Below are positions 1 to 8,704 of a stretch of 64,000 bases of DNA, one piece after another; within the stretch, counting starts at the first letter, position 1; each line of letters begins with the position of its first letter. Source of the stretch: Sporocytophaga myxococcoides DSM 11118 (GTDB lineage Bacteria > Bacteroidota > Bacteroidia > Cytophagales > Cytophagaceae); NCBI RefSeq assembly GCF_000426725.1, contig NZ_AUFX01000003.1:434001-498000 (forward strand), in the 5' to 3' direction. Both the position numbers and the translations under genes were made by a program. The notes under the pieces are model-generated. The model was given only the letters and a program-made list of their open reading frames with translations, was not told the DNA's origin and made no database searches.

Positions 1-59
1 ATAACAGCTTCAAAATATTAGTCAATATGCTTCAGGAAATTCACATTTATCTAAACTAA

Positions 60-458
60 TTAATCAGCAACATCAACAGAATAACCCTTTTCTCTCAGAC
101 AAGAAGCGTACAATTCATTAAATTCTTTTTTATCTTTTTTGGATTTTTTATGCCCGCGATAAGCTCCTGCTGCCCCGCCTGCAGCAGCTCCGACACCTCC
201 ATGGCCCAAAATACCACCCACAACTCCTCCAGCTGCAGCCCCTGCACCAGTGTTTTTCAATGTCTTATGTTTGGAATGATCAAACTGAGACTCAGCGTCT
301 GCATAGCAATTGTCTTTATCTTTGCTAATCTGAGATTCAGTTTTATTTTTGGATGAGGTAATTTTTACTTTGTCAGTATTTTTATCCTGGGTAAATCCTG
401 CAAAGGCAGTAAAGAATAAGATAACAATCAGGATAAATCCTTTTTTAAAATTATCCAT
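60..458 (-). CDS. Secreted glycine-zipper protein
   Basis: Function unknown; likely an envelope-associated small protein. The 132-aa product starts with a hydrophobic signal peptide (about residues 1-23, ending near FAGFTQ) and then a polar, lysine-rich stretch. A glycine/alanine-rich segment (about residues 70-100, GAGAAAGGVVGGILGHGG and a second GAAAGGAAGA run) is a glycine-zipper pattern that can form a membrane-inserting helical hairpin. The end (YASCLREKGYSV) matches the short tail seen in many glycine-zipper outer-envelope proteins; two cysteines (one near residue 51 and one in this tail) could form a disulfide. It lies 76 bases downstream of the injection-system ATPase on the same strand with a weak hairpin between, so co-transcription is possible but not shown. 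Confident as a gene, uncertain in role. Confidence 0.75.
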   Translation of the reverse strand: MDNFKKGFILIVILFFTAFAGFTQDKNTDKVKITSSKNKTESQISKDKDNCYADAESQFDHSKHKTLKNTGAGAAAGGVVGGILGHGGVGAAAGGAAGAYRGHKKSKKDKKEFNELYASCLREKGYSVDVAD

Positions 459-490
459 AAATCCTCCTTCTCTTTTAACTTAAAACAATG

Positions 491-516
491 AAGGAATTAC
501 AACAATTCGATTCCTT
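491..516 (-). terminator. Weak hairpin between eCIS ATPase and glycine-zipper gene
   Basis: A 7-bp perfect stem (AAGGAAT with ATTCCTT) encloses a 12-base loop, just after the ATPase stop codon on the minus strand. It is followed in the direction of transcription by CATTGTTTTA, a poor T-tract. It could be a partial terminator of the long eCIS operon. Weak support. Confidence 0.25.
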
Positions 517-534
517 AAAAGAAATCAAATCCAT

Positions 535-1956
535 TTATAAGGTCTTATTCTCTTTTGAATATTCTATTCTCAATGCTTCAAGTAAGTCCTTGGCAATGAT
601 CATTCCATCCCCCCTCTTTTCTGCTCTGATACAGCACAACTTTAAAATATTGGCAATATTGGCACCAGTGACATCAAACCGTTCAGCAATTTTTTCCATT
701 AATATATCAGGATTATAAGAATAACCGGCTGACAAACTTTTGTACCAGAGGTTCAATCTTTCGTCTTTGGTAGGACGCGGAAAATAAACCTTAGCCTGGA
801 ACCTTCTTGTCATTGCGGGATCAAGGTTTTGATCAAAGTTTGTTGCCAGTATCGTGAGCCCTGTAAATTGTTCCATACGCTGAAGCAGATAGGACATTTC
901 CTGATTGGCATATTTGTCATGGGCATCTTTTACCACACCTCGTTTGCCAAATAATGAATCAGCTTCATCAAAAAACAATATCCAATCTTTTTTCTCAGCC
1001 TTGTCAAACAGGCGACTTAAGTTCTTTTCCGTTTCACCTATATATTTTGAAACAACCATCGACAAATCAATCTGAAAAACTTGTCTGTTAGTCAATTTGC
1101 CAATTAAAGAGGCTGCCATGGTTTTTCCAGTGCCGGGAGGTCCATAAAACAAAGCAGGAAATCCATCCTTTACTTTACCTTCAGGTCCTTGTCTTTCAAA
1201 AATCTTGTCTTTGAAATTTACCCAATCAACAATTAACTCCAGTCGCTCTCTTGTAAAATGGGAAACCACAAGGTCATCCCATTCATATCTTGACTTTATA
1301 AGTTTTGCAGGAAAATTACTATTGAAAGTAGGTAAAGTCTCTCTGTTTCTTGTAAGGTGGGCAACGAATTCAGGAATAAGTTTAAGTTCCAGATTAATAA
1401 CCCTATCGCTATCAGGACCTATTTCTTTAAATATTATAATCTGTTCTTCTATCAGAATATTCTCTTCTATAAACCGAGTATAGAGCTGTCCAGTAAGCGA
1501 TGAATTACTTCCAGCAATCAGATATATCAGGGTTTTTAGGGTTGGGAGAAACTGACAGCAAAAATTCTCTGCGATACCTCCAAACTCGTCATACCTCAAC
1601 CTGAACCCTCTTTCTCTTTCAACCAATTCGGAGAATACCTCCGGATGATATGCAGGTGCCAATGTCATTATGAGTAATATCCTGCCATACGTATCAAGCT
1701 CGTATTTCTCAATAAACTTTGCATATGGAGTTTCTTTATGAACTATGACCGGAGGATTCAGATCCATTGGTAATGAGTTCATCTCTTCATCATCAAAGAA
1801 ACTGATTCGTTTCTTTATGAGAAACTTCAGCCACTCAAGTTCTCTTTTTAATACTTCACCATTTTTTCCTATCAGGTCATAATCAATTTTCACTTTGACC
1901 TTTTCAGCAAAATCATTCACGGGGGAACTCAGAACCTTGTTGAAATCTTTTTCCAT
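535..1956 (-). CDS. eCIS AAA+ ATPase (Afp15/PVC15-like)
   Basis: AAA+ ATPase of the contractile injection system, cytoplasmic, probably needed for particle assembly as for the Afp15/PVC15 family. The 473-aa protein has a family-specific N-terminal half (about 1-230) and a C-terminal AAA module: Walker A GPPGTGKT (residues 272-279), Walker B ILFFDEAD (DE at about 330-331), sensor-1 asparagine in LATNFDQ (about 367-373) and an arginine-finger region MTRRF. It is the last structural gene of the operon, 110 bases after the tape-measure gene, the same relative order as Afp14-Afp15. The intervening 110 bases hold no gene. Other AAA families (proteasome- or FtsH-like) are excluded by the lack of protease or membrane parts and by the context. 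Confidence 0.9.
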   Translation of the reverse strand: MEKDFNKVLSSPVNDFAEKVKVKIDYDLIGKNGEVLKRELEWLKFLIKKRISFFDDEEMNSLPMDLNPPVIVHKETPYAKFIEKYELDTYGRILLIMTLAPAYHPEVFSELVERERGFRLRYDEFGGIAENFCCQFLPTLKTLIYLIAGSNSSLTGQLYTRFIEENILIEEQIIIFKEIGPDSDRVINLELKLIPEFVAHLTRNRETLPTFNSNFPAKLIKSRYEWDDLVVSHFTRERLELIVDWVNFKDKIFERQGPEGKVKDGFPALFYGPPGTGKTMAASLIGKLTNRQVFQIDLSMVVSKYIGETEKNLSRLFDKAEKKDWILFFDEADSLFGKRGVVKDAHDKYANQEMSYLLQRMEQFTGLTILATNFDQNLDPAMTRRFQAKVYFPRPTKDERLNLWYKSLSAGYSYNPDILMEKIAERFDVTGANIANILKLCCIRAEKRGDGMIIAKDLLEALRIEYSKENKTL

Positions 1957-2066
1957 TTTTAAGCTAAATTCTGCTTTTCTTCAGGTTGTTAAAGCACGTT
2001 TTAACCTTACTCTTCTTAATTATTAAATTTAAGCTAAAAATTCTCTAAATAAAATATTGAGTTCTA

Positions 2067-4832
2067 TTACTTCCACTCTACATAGATGATATTATTCATC
2101 CATGGCATTTTAATCATTGCAATAGACCAAGGCAGTTTTTCTACCAGAATATCATAGGCCTTTTCTTCCACTTTCAATTTCCATCCCTTGGATTCAAGCA
2201 CAAGCCGCCCTTGACGGATCAGGAAAGAAGACCTGAAGTTGTCGTTAGTGGTTTTCTTTAATATAGTCCAGTTTTGAATCACACCTTCCAGTAAACCTTC
2301 GCAGGTTTCTATTTCTTCAGGAGTAATTTCTATATCACGCAACAAAGGAGTAGTAAGGGCTATTCCGCAAATCAGTTTATTCAAAACTAGTTCATGCTCT
2401 TCTGCACTTGTGTTTTTATTCACCAGGTATTGCAATATGTGAGCAGCTTTATGAGAGGAATATTCATCTTTAAATGCCCTGCCTTCAGTCAGGTTGAGCA
2501 TTTTAAAAAATCTTGTCAAATAAGGATGAACTAACACAAGTCCTGCATTGCTGATGTATACAGGCTCCCCACTTTCCATTTTTTTATATTCCAGTTTAAG
2601 TTCTTTCTGCACCATACCGTCACCACCTTCAACCTTTGTTATAGCTTTGTGGTCTGTATTAACAATGACCTTATTCTCGCCTCTTACTTCTTTTATTAGC
2701 TCCTCCAAAGCTCTGTCATGACCTTTGATCAAGCTCTCAACACGTTCCAGCTTCTCACCTTTCAATGTCTTCAATACAGACTTTTGCTCTTTTACAGACA
2801 ATGACTTAAAATAGGAAACAGCAACAGACGAATACTTTTCAAAAAATAGAGGAATTAGTGTCTCAAGCTTTACCTCACTGTTAGTGATATTGCCATTCTT
2901 TTTCTTTTTGCCTTTTACACCATCACCTCCTGCGGTTTTGCCTTTCCTGGTTGATTTAGGGGACGATTTTTTAAGTATAATATTTAAATGATAGACTGCA
3001 CTTTCAGGAGAATTAATCTCTGAAAGTCTTGTAGCAAAGTAGCTATCGTCATCCTCATCCAGATTCTTTCTATCCTGTTCTATATTATCAGGGGTGGTAT
3101 CCTTTCTATTACTTTCCTCAGTGGTTGAATTCAGCAGCTTTTCTTCTTCATTAGATTTCGGATACTTACCTTTTCCTGATTGAGTTTCCAGTCTATTGAG
3201 AAAAGGCCTCAATTCAGCTTCCTGTCTGGCCAGTTTGAAAATACTTTTAACCACCTCTACTGTAAAGATTTCCATCAATAAAGGTATTTTAATATCCTTA
3301 TCCGAACTCTCTACAACTGCACGTTTAAAAATTGCGGCAAACCATTCCGGATTGTACTCTGCTGTTTTCAATAGAATGGTCTGAAAGACCTTAAAATCCT
3401 TTGTAAAAGGCTTACTGTAAAGCACCGGGATATGGCCTATCTCAAAGAATCTTTGAATCAGATTTTTTTCCTGCTCAATTACACTTTGTTCAAATTCTGA
3501 CTCGGTTTTCTTTAGAATATTTAAAATGATCTGCTTCCGGATTTCTTCAGAAAACAGATCCAGATATTTTATTGTAGCCGGTTCTTCCAATGTCCAGCCT
3601 GCGACTGCAAAGCTCTTCTTTAAAAAATCAGGATTAGAAAAACTAAAGGTTTTTATAATCCTTTCCACTCTAGTTATAATTTCACTCAAAGAGCTTTTTT
3701 CAACTGCAAATATCTCATTTCTTAAAGATAAAAACTTTGTTAAAATAAGTTCTTCTTCCTTTTGTTGAAGCTCTTTATTTCTCCTGTCAAATGAATCATT
3801 CGTTGTTCCTGACTCCGGATCTCTGTTATTTTGCTTTTTACTTTCTTCGCTCGTTTTATTCTCTTTAATACCCTTCTCACCGAAAAGCTTTTCTAATTCT
3901 TTAGATTCGGATATTTTCTTCTTCAATGTTGTATCTGAAAAATTATCCCTTAATAAAATAGCTTTTACACTTTCTGTAATTTCAGGAGCAACATGCTTTA
4001 ATGAATTATTGATGGCATCATCAATAGAATTATAAAAAGCCAGTACTACATTATAATATTCTGTCTTGGTTTCTTCAGAAACAAAGTTCATGAGATTCTC
4101 TGTAAACTGAATAGTCTCAAAATTTGTCTTTCGCTCAATGATTACTTCATTTAAAATGAAAGGCCAAACGAGATCTCTGAATTCCGAAAAGGTATTTCTA
4201 ATGATTGGTTTTCGTTTGTATAAAGTGACAATTTCTTTATAAAATTGTTTAAGGAAAACGGGCTCCCCAATCCACAGTGTAATAATTTTCCATAAAACTT
4301 CATCATCAAACTGACGAATAAGCCTCGTCCTCAAAACTTCATCAGAAGTAACTTTTTCAATATATTTCTTGATTGTTGGAGGATTATTCTCAATCAGTTC
4401 TATTAATAACTTCTTTACAGAATATGAAGTGTATTCCTGATGGATATTCCATGGCAGAAAACCATTTTGAAGAAAAAAATCAAAAATCTGAAGGTCCGAA
4501 AGCTCTTTAGATAAAAAAGTTACACTTTCCTGAGTATTGCCGGTAAAATGTCCGGATAATAATAAAGCAATCTTATCTGAAAGCTGAGATTTTATTTTAG
4601 CATAAATCTCATTCTCATAATTATCAAAAGAAATTTCTCCTAAATCCAGCGTTAATTTATCTGCACTTAGAAGAAATCCTTCAGTAGCTTTGCTTAAAAC
4701 TTCGTCGGTAAGTGCTACTATTGTTTCTTTTATAAAATCCGCAAGCTGAGTCTGAAACTTATAAGCATTTTCTTCAGAATCATAGTTAACATCAAAAACA
4801 TACTTCTGCACAAAGTGCTTACTCTCAGCCAT
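2067..4832 (-). CDS. Contractile injection system tape measure protein (CIS_TMP, Afp14-like)
   Basis: Likely the ruler that sets sheath and tube length. The 921-aa product begins with the family-like segment around KYVFDVNYDSEENAYKFQ, followed by a short conserved block naming the beta-sheet EISFDNYE. The middle is long, charged and low in complexity, including lysine-rich runs around residues 620-660, as expected of an extended ruler. The C-terminal ~150 residues hold the most recognisable block: EPVYISNAGLVLVHPYL, then AAHILQYLV and LNKLICGI, ending in WMNNIIYVEW. It sits between the baseplate gene (6 bases upstream) and the ATPase, matching Afp12-Afp14-Afp15 order. The family assignment rests on the C-terminal motif plus position; the length-ruler role is knowledge of the family, not visible here. 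Confidence 0.88.
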   Translation of the reverse strand: MAESKHFVQKYVFDVNYDSEENAYKFQTQLADFIKETIVALTDEVLSKATEGFLLSADKLTLDLGEISFDNYENEIYAKIKSQLSDKIALLLSGHFTGNTQESVTFLSKELSDLQIFDFFLQNGFLPWNIHQEYTSYSVKKLLIELIENNPPTIKKYIEKVTSDEVLRTRLIRQFDDEVLWKIITLWIGEPVFLKQFYKEIVTLYKRKPIIRNTFSEFRDLVWPFILNEVIIERKTNFETIQFTENLMNFVSEETKTEYYNVVLAFYNSIDDAINNSLKHVAPEITESVKAILLRDNFSDTTLKKKISESKELEKLFGEKGIKENKTSEESKKQNNRDPESGTTNDSFDRRNKELQQKEEELILTKFLSLRNEIFAVEKSSLSEIITRVERIIKTFSFSNPDFLKKSFAVAGWTLEEPATIKYLDLFSEEIRKQIILNILKKTESEFEQSVIEQEKNLIQRFFEIGHIPVLYSKPFTKDFKVFQTILLKTAEYNPEWFAAIFKRAVVESSDKDIKIPLLMEIFTVEVVKSIFKLARQEAELRPFLNRLETQSGKGKYPKSNEEEKLLNSTTEESNRKDTTPDNIEQDRKNLDEDDDSYFATRLSEINSPESAVYHLNIILKKSSPKSTRKGKTAGGDGVKGKKKKNGNITNSEVKLETLIPLFFEKYSSVAVSYFKSLSVKEQKSVLKTLKGEKLERVESLIKGHDRALEELIKEVRGENKVIVNTDHKAITKVEGGDGMVQKELKLEYKKMESGEPVYISNAGLVLVHPYLTRFFKMLNLTEGRAFKDEYSSHKAAHILQYLVNKNTSAEEHELVLNKLICGIALTTPLLRDIEITPEEIETCEGLLEGVIQNWTILKKTTNDNFRSSFLIRQGRLVLESKGWKLKVEEKAYDILVEKLPWSIAMIKMPWMNNIIYVEWK

Positions 4833-4838
4833 TACGCT

Positions 4839-7697
4839 TTACTCATTTTGATAAGTCATCAGCAATTCGCTCAACTGATTGCTGTATTCATCAAGCAGAT
4901 CCTTATCCGGATTCTGTTGACGAAGTTCCTCCATCCAAAGATAATAAACAGTTTCAAACTCCTGCATTTGTGATGGATGAAGCCAGAAACAATTGAAAGA
5001 AATATTTGCAGGCTTGTTTTCATGAATGGTGTCTTCGATGATAGCCCTGAATTCCTTATTGCCGAATCTTGCAGTCCAATTAGGCAAAATTATACTCGCT
5101 CTGTAGCTGAAGAAGTCCTCAGGAATAATTCTGTCAGTATGTATATTTTTTATATATAAGCCAATCTTTCTTTCAAATGGAGTGATTTCTTCCTGATCTG
5201 AAATAAACCTGAACAACCTTTCCATTTTCTCGTGAGTAGCCTCAACAGAAATATCGGCTTCCATACTTACAAAATGGTATTTGTCGTCCGGAGTTTTAAA
5301 ATGAACTTCAAAATCCTTATCAACAGTGGTCTCTACAGAATAGTTGGCAAATTCATACAGGTGGCTCTTAATATCTTTCAGGATATTATCCCTCTCTTTA
5401 AATGAATATTGTTCAGCACTTCTTAACACGGGTTTCCTATTCTCATCATAAATCAATACCCCATGATTCTGATCTTTCAAATCAGGTCTTAACAGTATGT
5501 GTTCAATTATATGAAGACCTTCACTTTGAATATTGAGCTTTTTCACGTGAGAAATAAGCTCCATAACAGCAGCTATAGCATCTTTTTCCTCTACAAAGTT
5601 TCCAATGTTCTGCCACTTTTTATTTGCCCCTCTAAAAGCTATATAGAAGCTTTCGTCCTCTTCATTAGCGAATTGTCCAAGCCTGTAATTATTCAGAATA
5701 ATACCTTCCTTCAGAAACTCAGATGGAATCAATTTACTTTTGACAGGTAAAGTCTGAGATAAAAGTGATCTCCTTTTATTGTCAGAAAAATCCGTAATTA
5801 CAACTTCATCCGTATCAATAAAATCAAAATACTCTTCTATATATTCCTCATTTAGGCCGTTAGGAAACACGCCTTCTTTATACCAGGATTCCTTTTCACT
5901 ATCCTCTGCATCATCATTTAATAATTTAGCTCCAAAGCTGCTATAGTGATCTACCAGAGAGTGTGCTTTATATTCGGATACCTGATCAGAATGGCTTCCA
6001 CCAAGTCCCAGCAGAATGGAAATTTTAGCTTCCATCCCTGTTATGTTATCTGTGTCAACACTTGACTCCAGATAGTTGAAACCTCTTGCCCTGTTCTTAT
6101 TAATAGTTGATAGTGATTTCAAAAGCCTGGTCTTATTCTGAATAAGATGTCTTTCAAACTCACTTTCATTGAAATAATAATTAAACTGAGAAAGTGAATA
6201 TTGTGTATATGATTCACCGTGAATAGCTAACAGATAATCAAGAAATCTATTCCTTCTGTCAGTATAGTTGTCTTTAACTTTTACAAGCTCTGGTAAACCA
6301 AGATAATAATTTAATGAAGTAGAAAAATGAAGATCTGTTTCATCAATAAATTCATGTTTCCTTTCTTTGAGCAATGGCTTTACATCCGGAACCGAATCTA
6401 GTGTTTGATAAAAATAGGTCTGCATTAAATCTTCTTTTAATGAGAACAACTTTTTAACATTTGCCAGCTGTGACAGATAATTGGCAAGTATTTGTTCATA
6501 TATTAACAGAAATCCTTTTAGCTGTTTTGCCTGAGCTTTTCTTTTAATATCTGCCGAACTAGGCAATCCATACTGACCAATACCATAGACAAGAGGAAAC
6601 TGATTCTGAATGGAGAAATAAGGCTCCACATCCAGTTTTTTTCCTAAAGGAATTGAGATTGTTTCTTCACTTAATCTATAGACCCTTTTATTAGCGGATT
6701 GAAGTTCGTTCAGCTTCCTTTTAACTATGTTAAAATCTATAGTTGTATAATTGACTGCACCTCTGAAAAACTGGATACTGGAGTTTCCCTGAGCATCAGT
6801 CAGCATAGTCAGGAGTTTTGGAAGCTCGTCTTCACTTATCTCTATCTGGTTTTCAAAAATCTTTTCTCCAACTTTAAGATGAAGATTCTTCACGCTCACC
6901 ACTCCTGGTACCTGCATGATGAATTTTATCACCTCAGATATAAGTATTTTATTTGACTTAGGCTGTAGCTCAGAAGTTTTAATAAAACCATGTTTCAATA
7001 AAGGTCCATTAAATATTTCATTTAATGTAAATCCTTCCTGCAACAATTCACTCAAGGAATAAAACCTTATCTCAGGACTTAAATATTCATCTACTTTAAA
7101 GTAAATATATGCAAGTATGCTTTCAAGGTCCCTGATTCCATCCACTTCAATATCTGCATAAATACCTACATCAATCTGATCAAGAATTTTTATCTGCTCA
7201 AGGTCCTCGCAAATGTTTCTATTGTCACAGAAAACCTTTCTTGTCTTCTCTGAAACAGCCAGCCTGTCCTCTTCGGATTTAATGGCAGGATCAATATCTA
7301 TAAGGATTTTATAAAGTCCGCGAAATGAACTGCCATCATCAAGGATAGGCAGTACCCAGACATTTTTGAGTTCAAATACTTTATCAAAAATAAGCTTCCT
7401 ATAATCATTCAATGTTAATGCATTACAAGGAAGAATTGAATGTGCTTTTAAAAAAGTATCGTCTTCAGGATCGTTGTATAAATGATCCTGTATATCAAAC
7501 TGAGTACGATAAGAAAGGTCTGTTATCGCATAGCATAGAAGTTCGAGAATAGTAACACCGGGATCATGCTCGTTATAATCTGTCCAGAAAGCTCCCGTAA
7601 GTTTTTGAATTATATTAACACCTTCTGCTCTAAGCAAACCATAATCCAGACCTGGATTGGTTTCCTTTTCAGAAGAAATAAAAGCAGGTTTTTCCAT
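4839..7697 (-). CDS. eCIS baseplate wedge protein (Afp12-like)
   Basis: Large structural baseplate subunit of the injection system, 952 aa, no signal peptide. The N-terminus carries the motif common to CIS wedge proteins (WTDYNEHDPGVTILELLCYA, about residues 38-57), followed by SYRTQFDIQDHLYNDP. The rest is a mix of beta-rich and helical segments without enzymatic motifs; a region around residues 640-700 mentioning GLHIIEHILLRPD resembles conserved text in Bacteroidota homologues. It follows the 73-aa gene by 6 bases and precedes the tape measure by 6 bases, so the three are tightly coupled. The Afp11 versus Afp12 labels for this and the 1249-aa protein were assigned from size, order and the J-like C-terminus of the other; they could be swapped, but a wedge role is well supported. 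Confidence 0.85.
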   Translation of the reverse strand: MEKPAFISSEKETNPGLDYGLLRAEGVNIIQKLTGAFWTDYNEHDPGVTILELLCYAITDLSYRTQFDIQDHLYNDPEDDTFLKAHSILPCNALTLNDYRKLIFDKVFELKNVWVLPILDDGSSFRGLYKILIDIDPAIKSEEDRLAVSEKTRKVFCDNRNICEDLEQIKILDQIDVGIYADIEVDGIRDLESILAYIYFKVDEYLSPEIRFYSLSELLQEGFTLNEIFNGPLLKHGFIKTSELQPKSNKILISEVIKFIMQVPGVVSVKNLHLKVGEKIFENQIEISEDELPKLLTMLTDAQGNSSIQFFRGAVNYTTIDFNIVKRKLNELQSANKRVYRLSEETISIPLGKKLDVEPYFSIQNQFPLVYGIGQYGLPSSADIKRKAQAKQLKGFLLIYEQILANYLSQLANVKKLFSLKEDLMQTYFYQTLDSVPDVKPLLKERKHEFIDETDLHFSTSLNYYLGLPELVKVKDNYTDRRNRFLDYLLAIHGESYTQYSLSQFNYYFNESEFERHLIQNKTRLLKSLSTINKNRARGFNYLESSVDTDNITGMEAKISILLGLGGSHSDQVSEYKAHSLVDHYSSFGAKLLNDDAEDSEKESWYKEGVFPNGLNEEYIEEYFDFIDTDEVVITDFSDNKRRSLLSQTLPVKSKLIPSEFLKEGIILNNYRLGQFANEEDESFYIAFRGANKKWQNIGNFVEEKDAIAAVMELISHVKKLNIQSEGLHIIEHILLRPDLKDQNHGVLIYDENRKPVLRSAEQYSFKERDNILKDIKSHLYEFANYSVETTVDKDFEVHFKTPDDKYHFVSMEADISVEATHEKMERLFRFISDQEEITPFERKIGLYIKNIHTDRIIPEDFFSYRASIILPNWTARFGNKEFRAIIEDTIHENKPANISFNCFWLHPSQMQEFETVYYLWMEELRQQNPDKDLLDEYSNQLSELLMTYQNE

Positions 7698-7703
7698 AAC
7701 CGG

Positions 7704-7925
7704 TTATTTTAGCAATTGGTCAATATCGAATGAAGCGTCGGAAATGAGCGATTCAGAATTCCCTTTTTTTAAGGATAATTGAGAGTTTGCCTGCTCGTTG
7801 AGCTTACCTATGAGTTCATAGACTTCAACAAAAGGAAGATTTCCCAATGCCTTGAATATTTTATTGGCTTCATCAATCGATACTGAAAAATTGATATTTC
7901 CTGAATTTTCATTCTCTAATTTCAT
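7704..7925 (-). CDS. Small eCIS-operon protein, unknown (73 aa)
   Basis: I do not recognise this family. The 73-aa product is acidic and predicted helical, with no signal peptide, membrane segment or cysteine. It has a segment around residues 18-50 (DEANKIFKALGNLPFVEVYE) and a C-terminal tail ending DASFDIDQLLK. It lies 12 bases after the fibre-like gene and 6 bases before the baseplate gene, so it is embedded in the operon and very probably translated with it. Possible roles are a baseplate accessory subunit, a chaperone for the fibre-like or wedge protein, or an adaptor; the sequence does not distinguish these. Its length and conserved position-like spacing argue against a spurious ORF. Confidence 0.7.
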   Translation of the reverse strand: MKLENENSGNINFSVSIDEANKIFKALGNLPFVEVYELIGKLNEQANSQLSLKKGNSESLISDASFDIDQLLK

Positions 7926-7937
7926 GATGCTTATAAA

Positions 7938-8672
7938 TTATTTTCCGACACTATTATCCATAAACTGGTCAAACCAAAGTTTGGAAATAAAATATTGAAT
8001 ATAAAACTCCCCATCGTAGGTATTACGAGTTCTCATTTCCAGGCTAAAATTGTAAGTTGTACCAGTCCACCGTAACTCTATTCTGTTACTTCTTACTCCA
8101 TAATAAGCCTGACGGATATCTATCTTGTTCTTTGACTTTCCGAAAGCACTTAATGCAAAAGCATGGATAAGAGCATACCTTCCTGTTTTCTTTTTCCCAA
8201 TACCAGCAACTATTTCGAGTGCATGACAGCCGTTCAATTCAGTAAGTACAGGATGCCATTTTCCGTCAGCAAGTATCTTTCCTTTATAAGCATTTCCCTG
8301 CCTTCCTGCCATGGCTATAGCACCATTAACATCCAGTTCAAATTCAGGCGCAGGATTATTAATGCCAACTTTGCCAGTATTCGCCAATGTCAATACACTA
8401 TCTCCTACATGGTTATTGAAATTAATATTGCCATTACCCTGATCTATTTCAAGTCCCCAGGCCGGACTCTTTTCCTCAATACTCTTATAAAAACTGATCA
8501 ATTTCTTTGATCCGCCGATAGGAGAAAGCATTAAGCCGTCTTCCAACGTCTTAGACATCCCATCGTCAACTTTATTTATCATTGAATCAATAAGGTCAAA
8601 GAAGTTGCCTTCCGAAGGCAATTGACCTTTCTTGAAAAAGGTTTTTAAAGAATTTCGATTTTGTAAAGACAT
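7938..8672 (-). CDS. eCIS tail-fibre/adhesin-like protein
   Basis: Probable receptor-binding or fibre component of the particle (Afp13 position). The 244-aa protein has an N-terminal helical segment (KTFFKKGQLPSEGNFFDLIDSMI) that looks like a baseplate-attachment region. A beta-rich middle contains the trimeric-fibre motif KVGINNPAPEFELDVNGAI (about residues 97-116), of the VGIGTxxPxxKLDVNG type common in phage and surface fibres. The C-terminal domain (about 130-235, ADGKWHPVLTELNGCHALEI onward) is a compact beta domain seen in Bacteroidota surface proteins. No signal peptide, as expected for particle assembly in the cytoplasm. It is much shorter than phage-derived fibres of PVC or Afp, so host-binding reach may be limited. 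Fibre role is inference from motif and operon position. Confidence 0.72.
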   Translation of the reverse strand: MSLQNRNSLKTFFKKGQLPSEGNFFDLIDSMINKVDDGMSKTLEDGLMLSPIGGSKKLISFYKSIEEKSPAWGLEIDQGNGNINFNNHVGDSVLTLANTGKVGINNPAPEFELDVNGAIAMAGRQGNAYKGKILADGKWHPVLTELNGCHALEIVAGIGKKKTGRYALIHAFALSAFGKSKNKIDIRQAYYGVRSNRIELRWTGTTYNFSLEMRTRNTYDGEFYIQYFISKLWFDQFMDNSVGK

Positions 8673-8704
8673 AAAATGATGTATTCCTTAATAATTTAAT
8701 GTGT

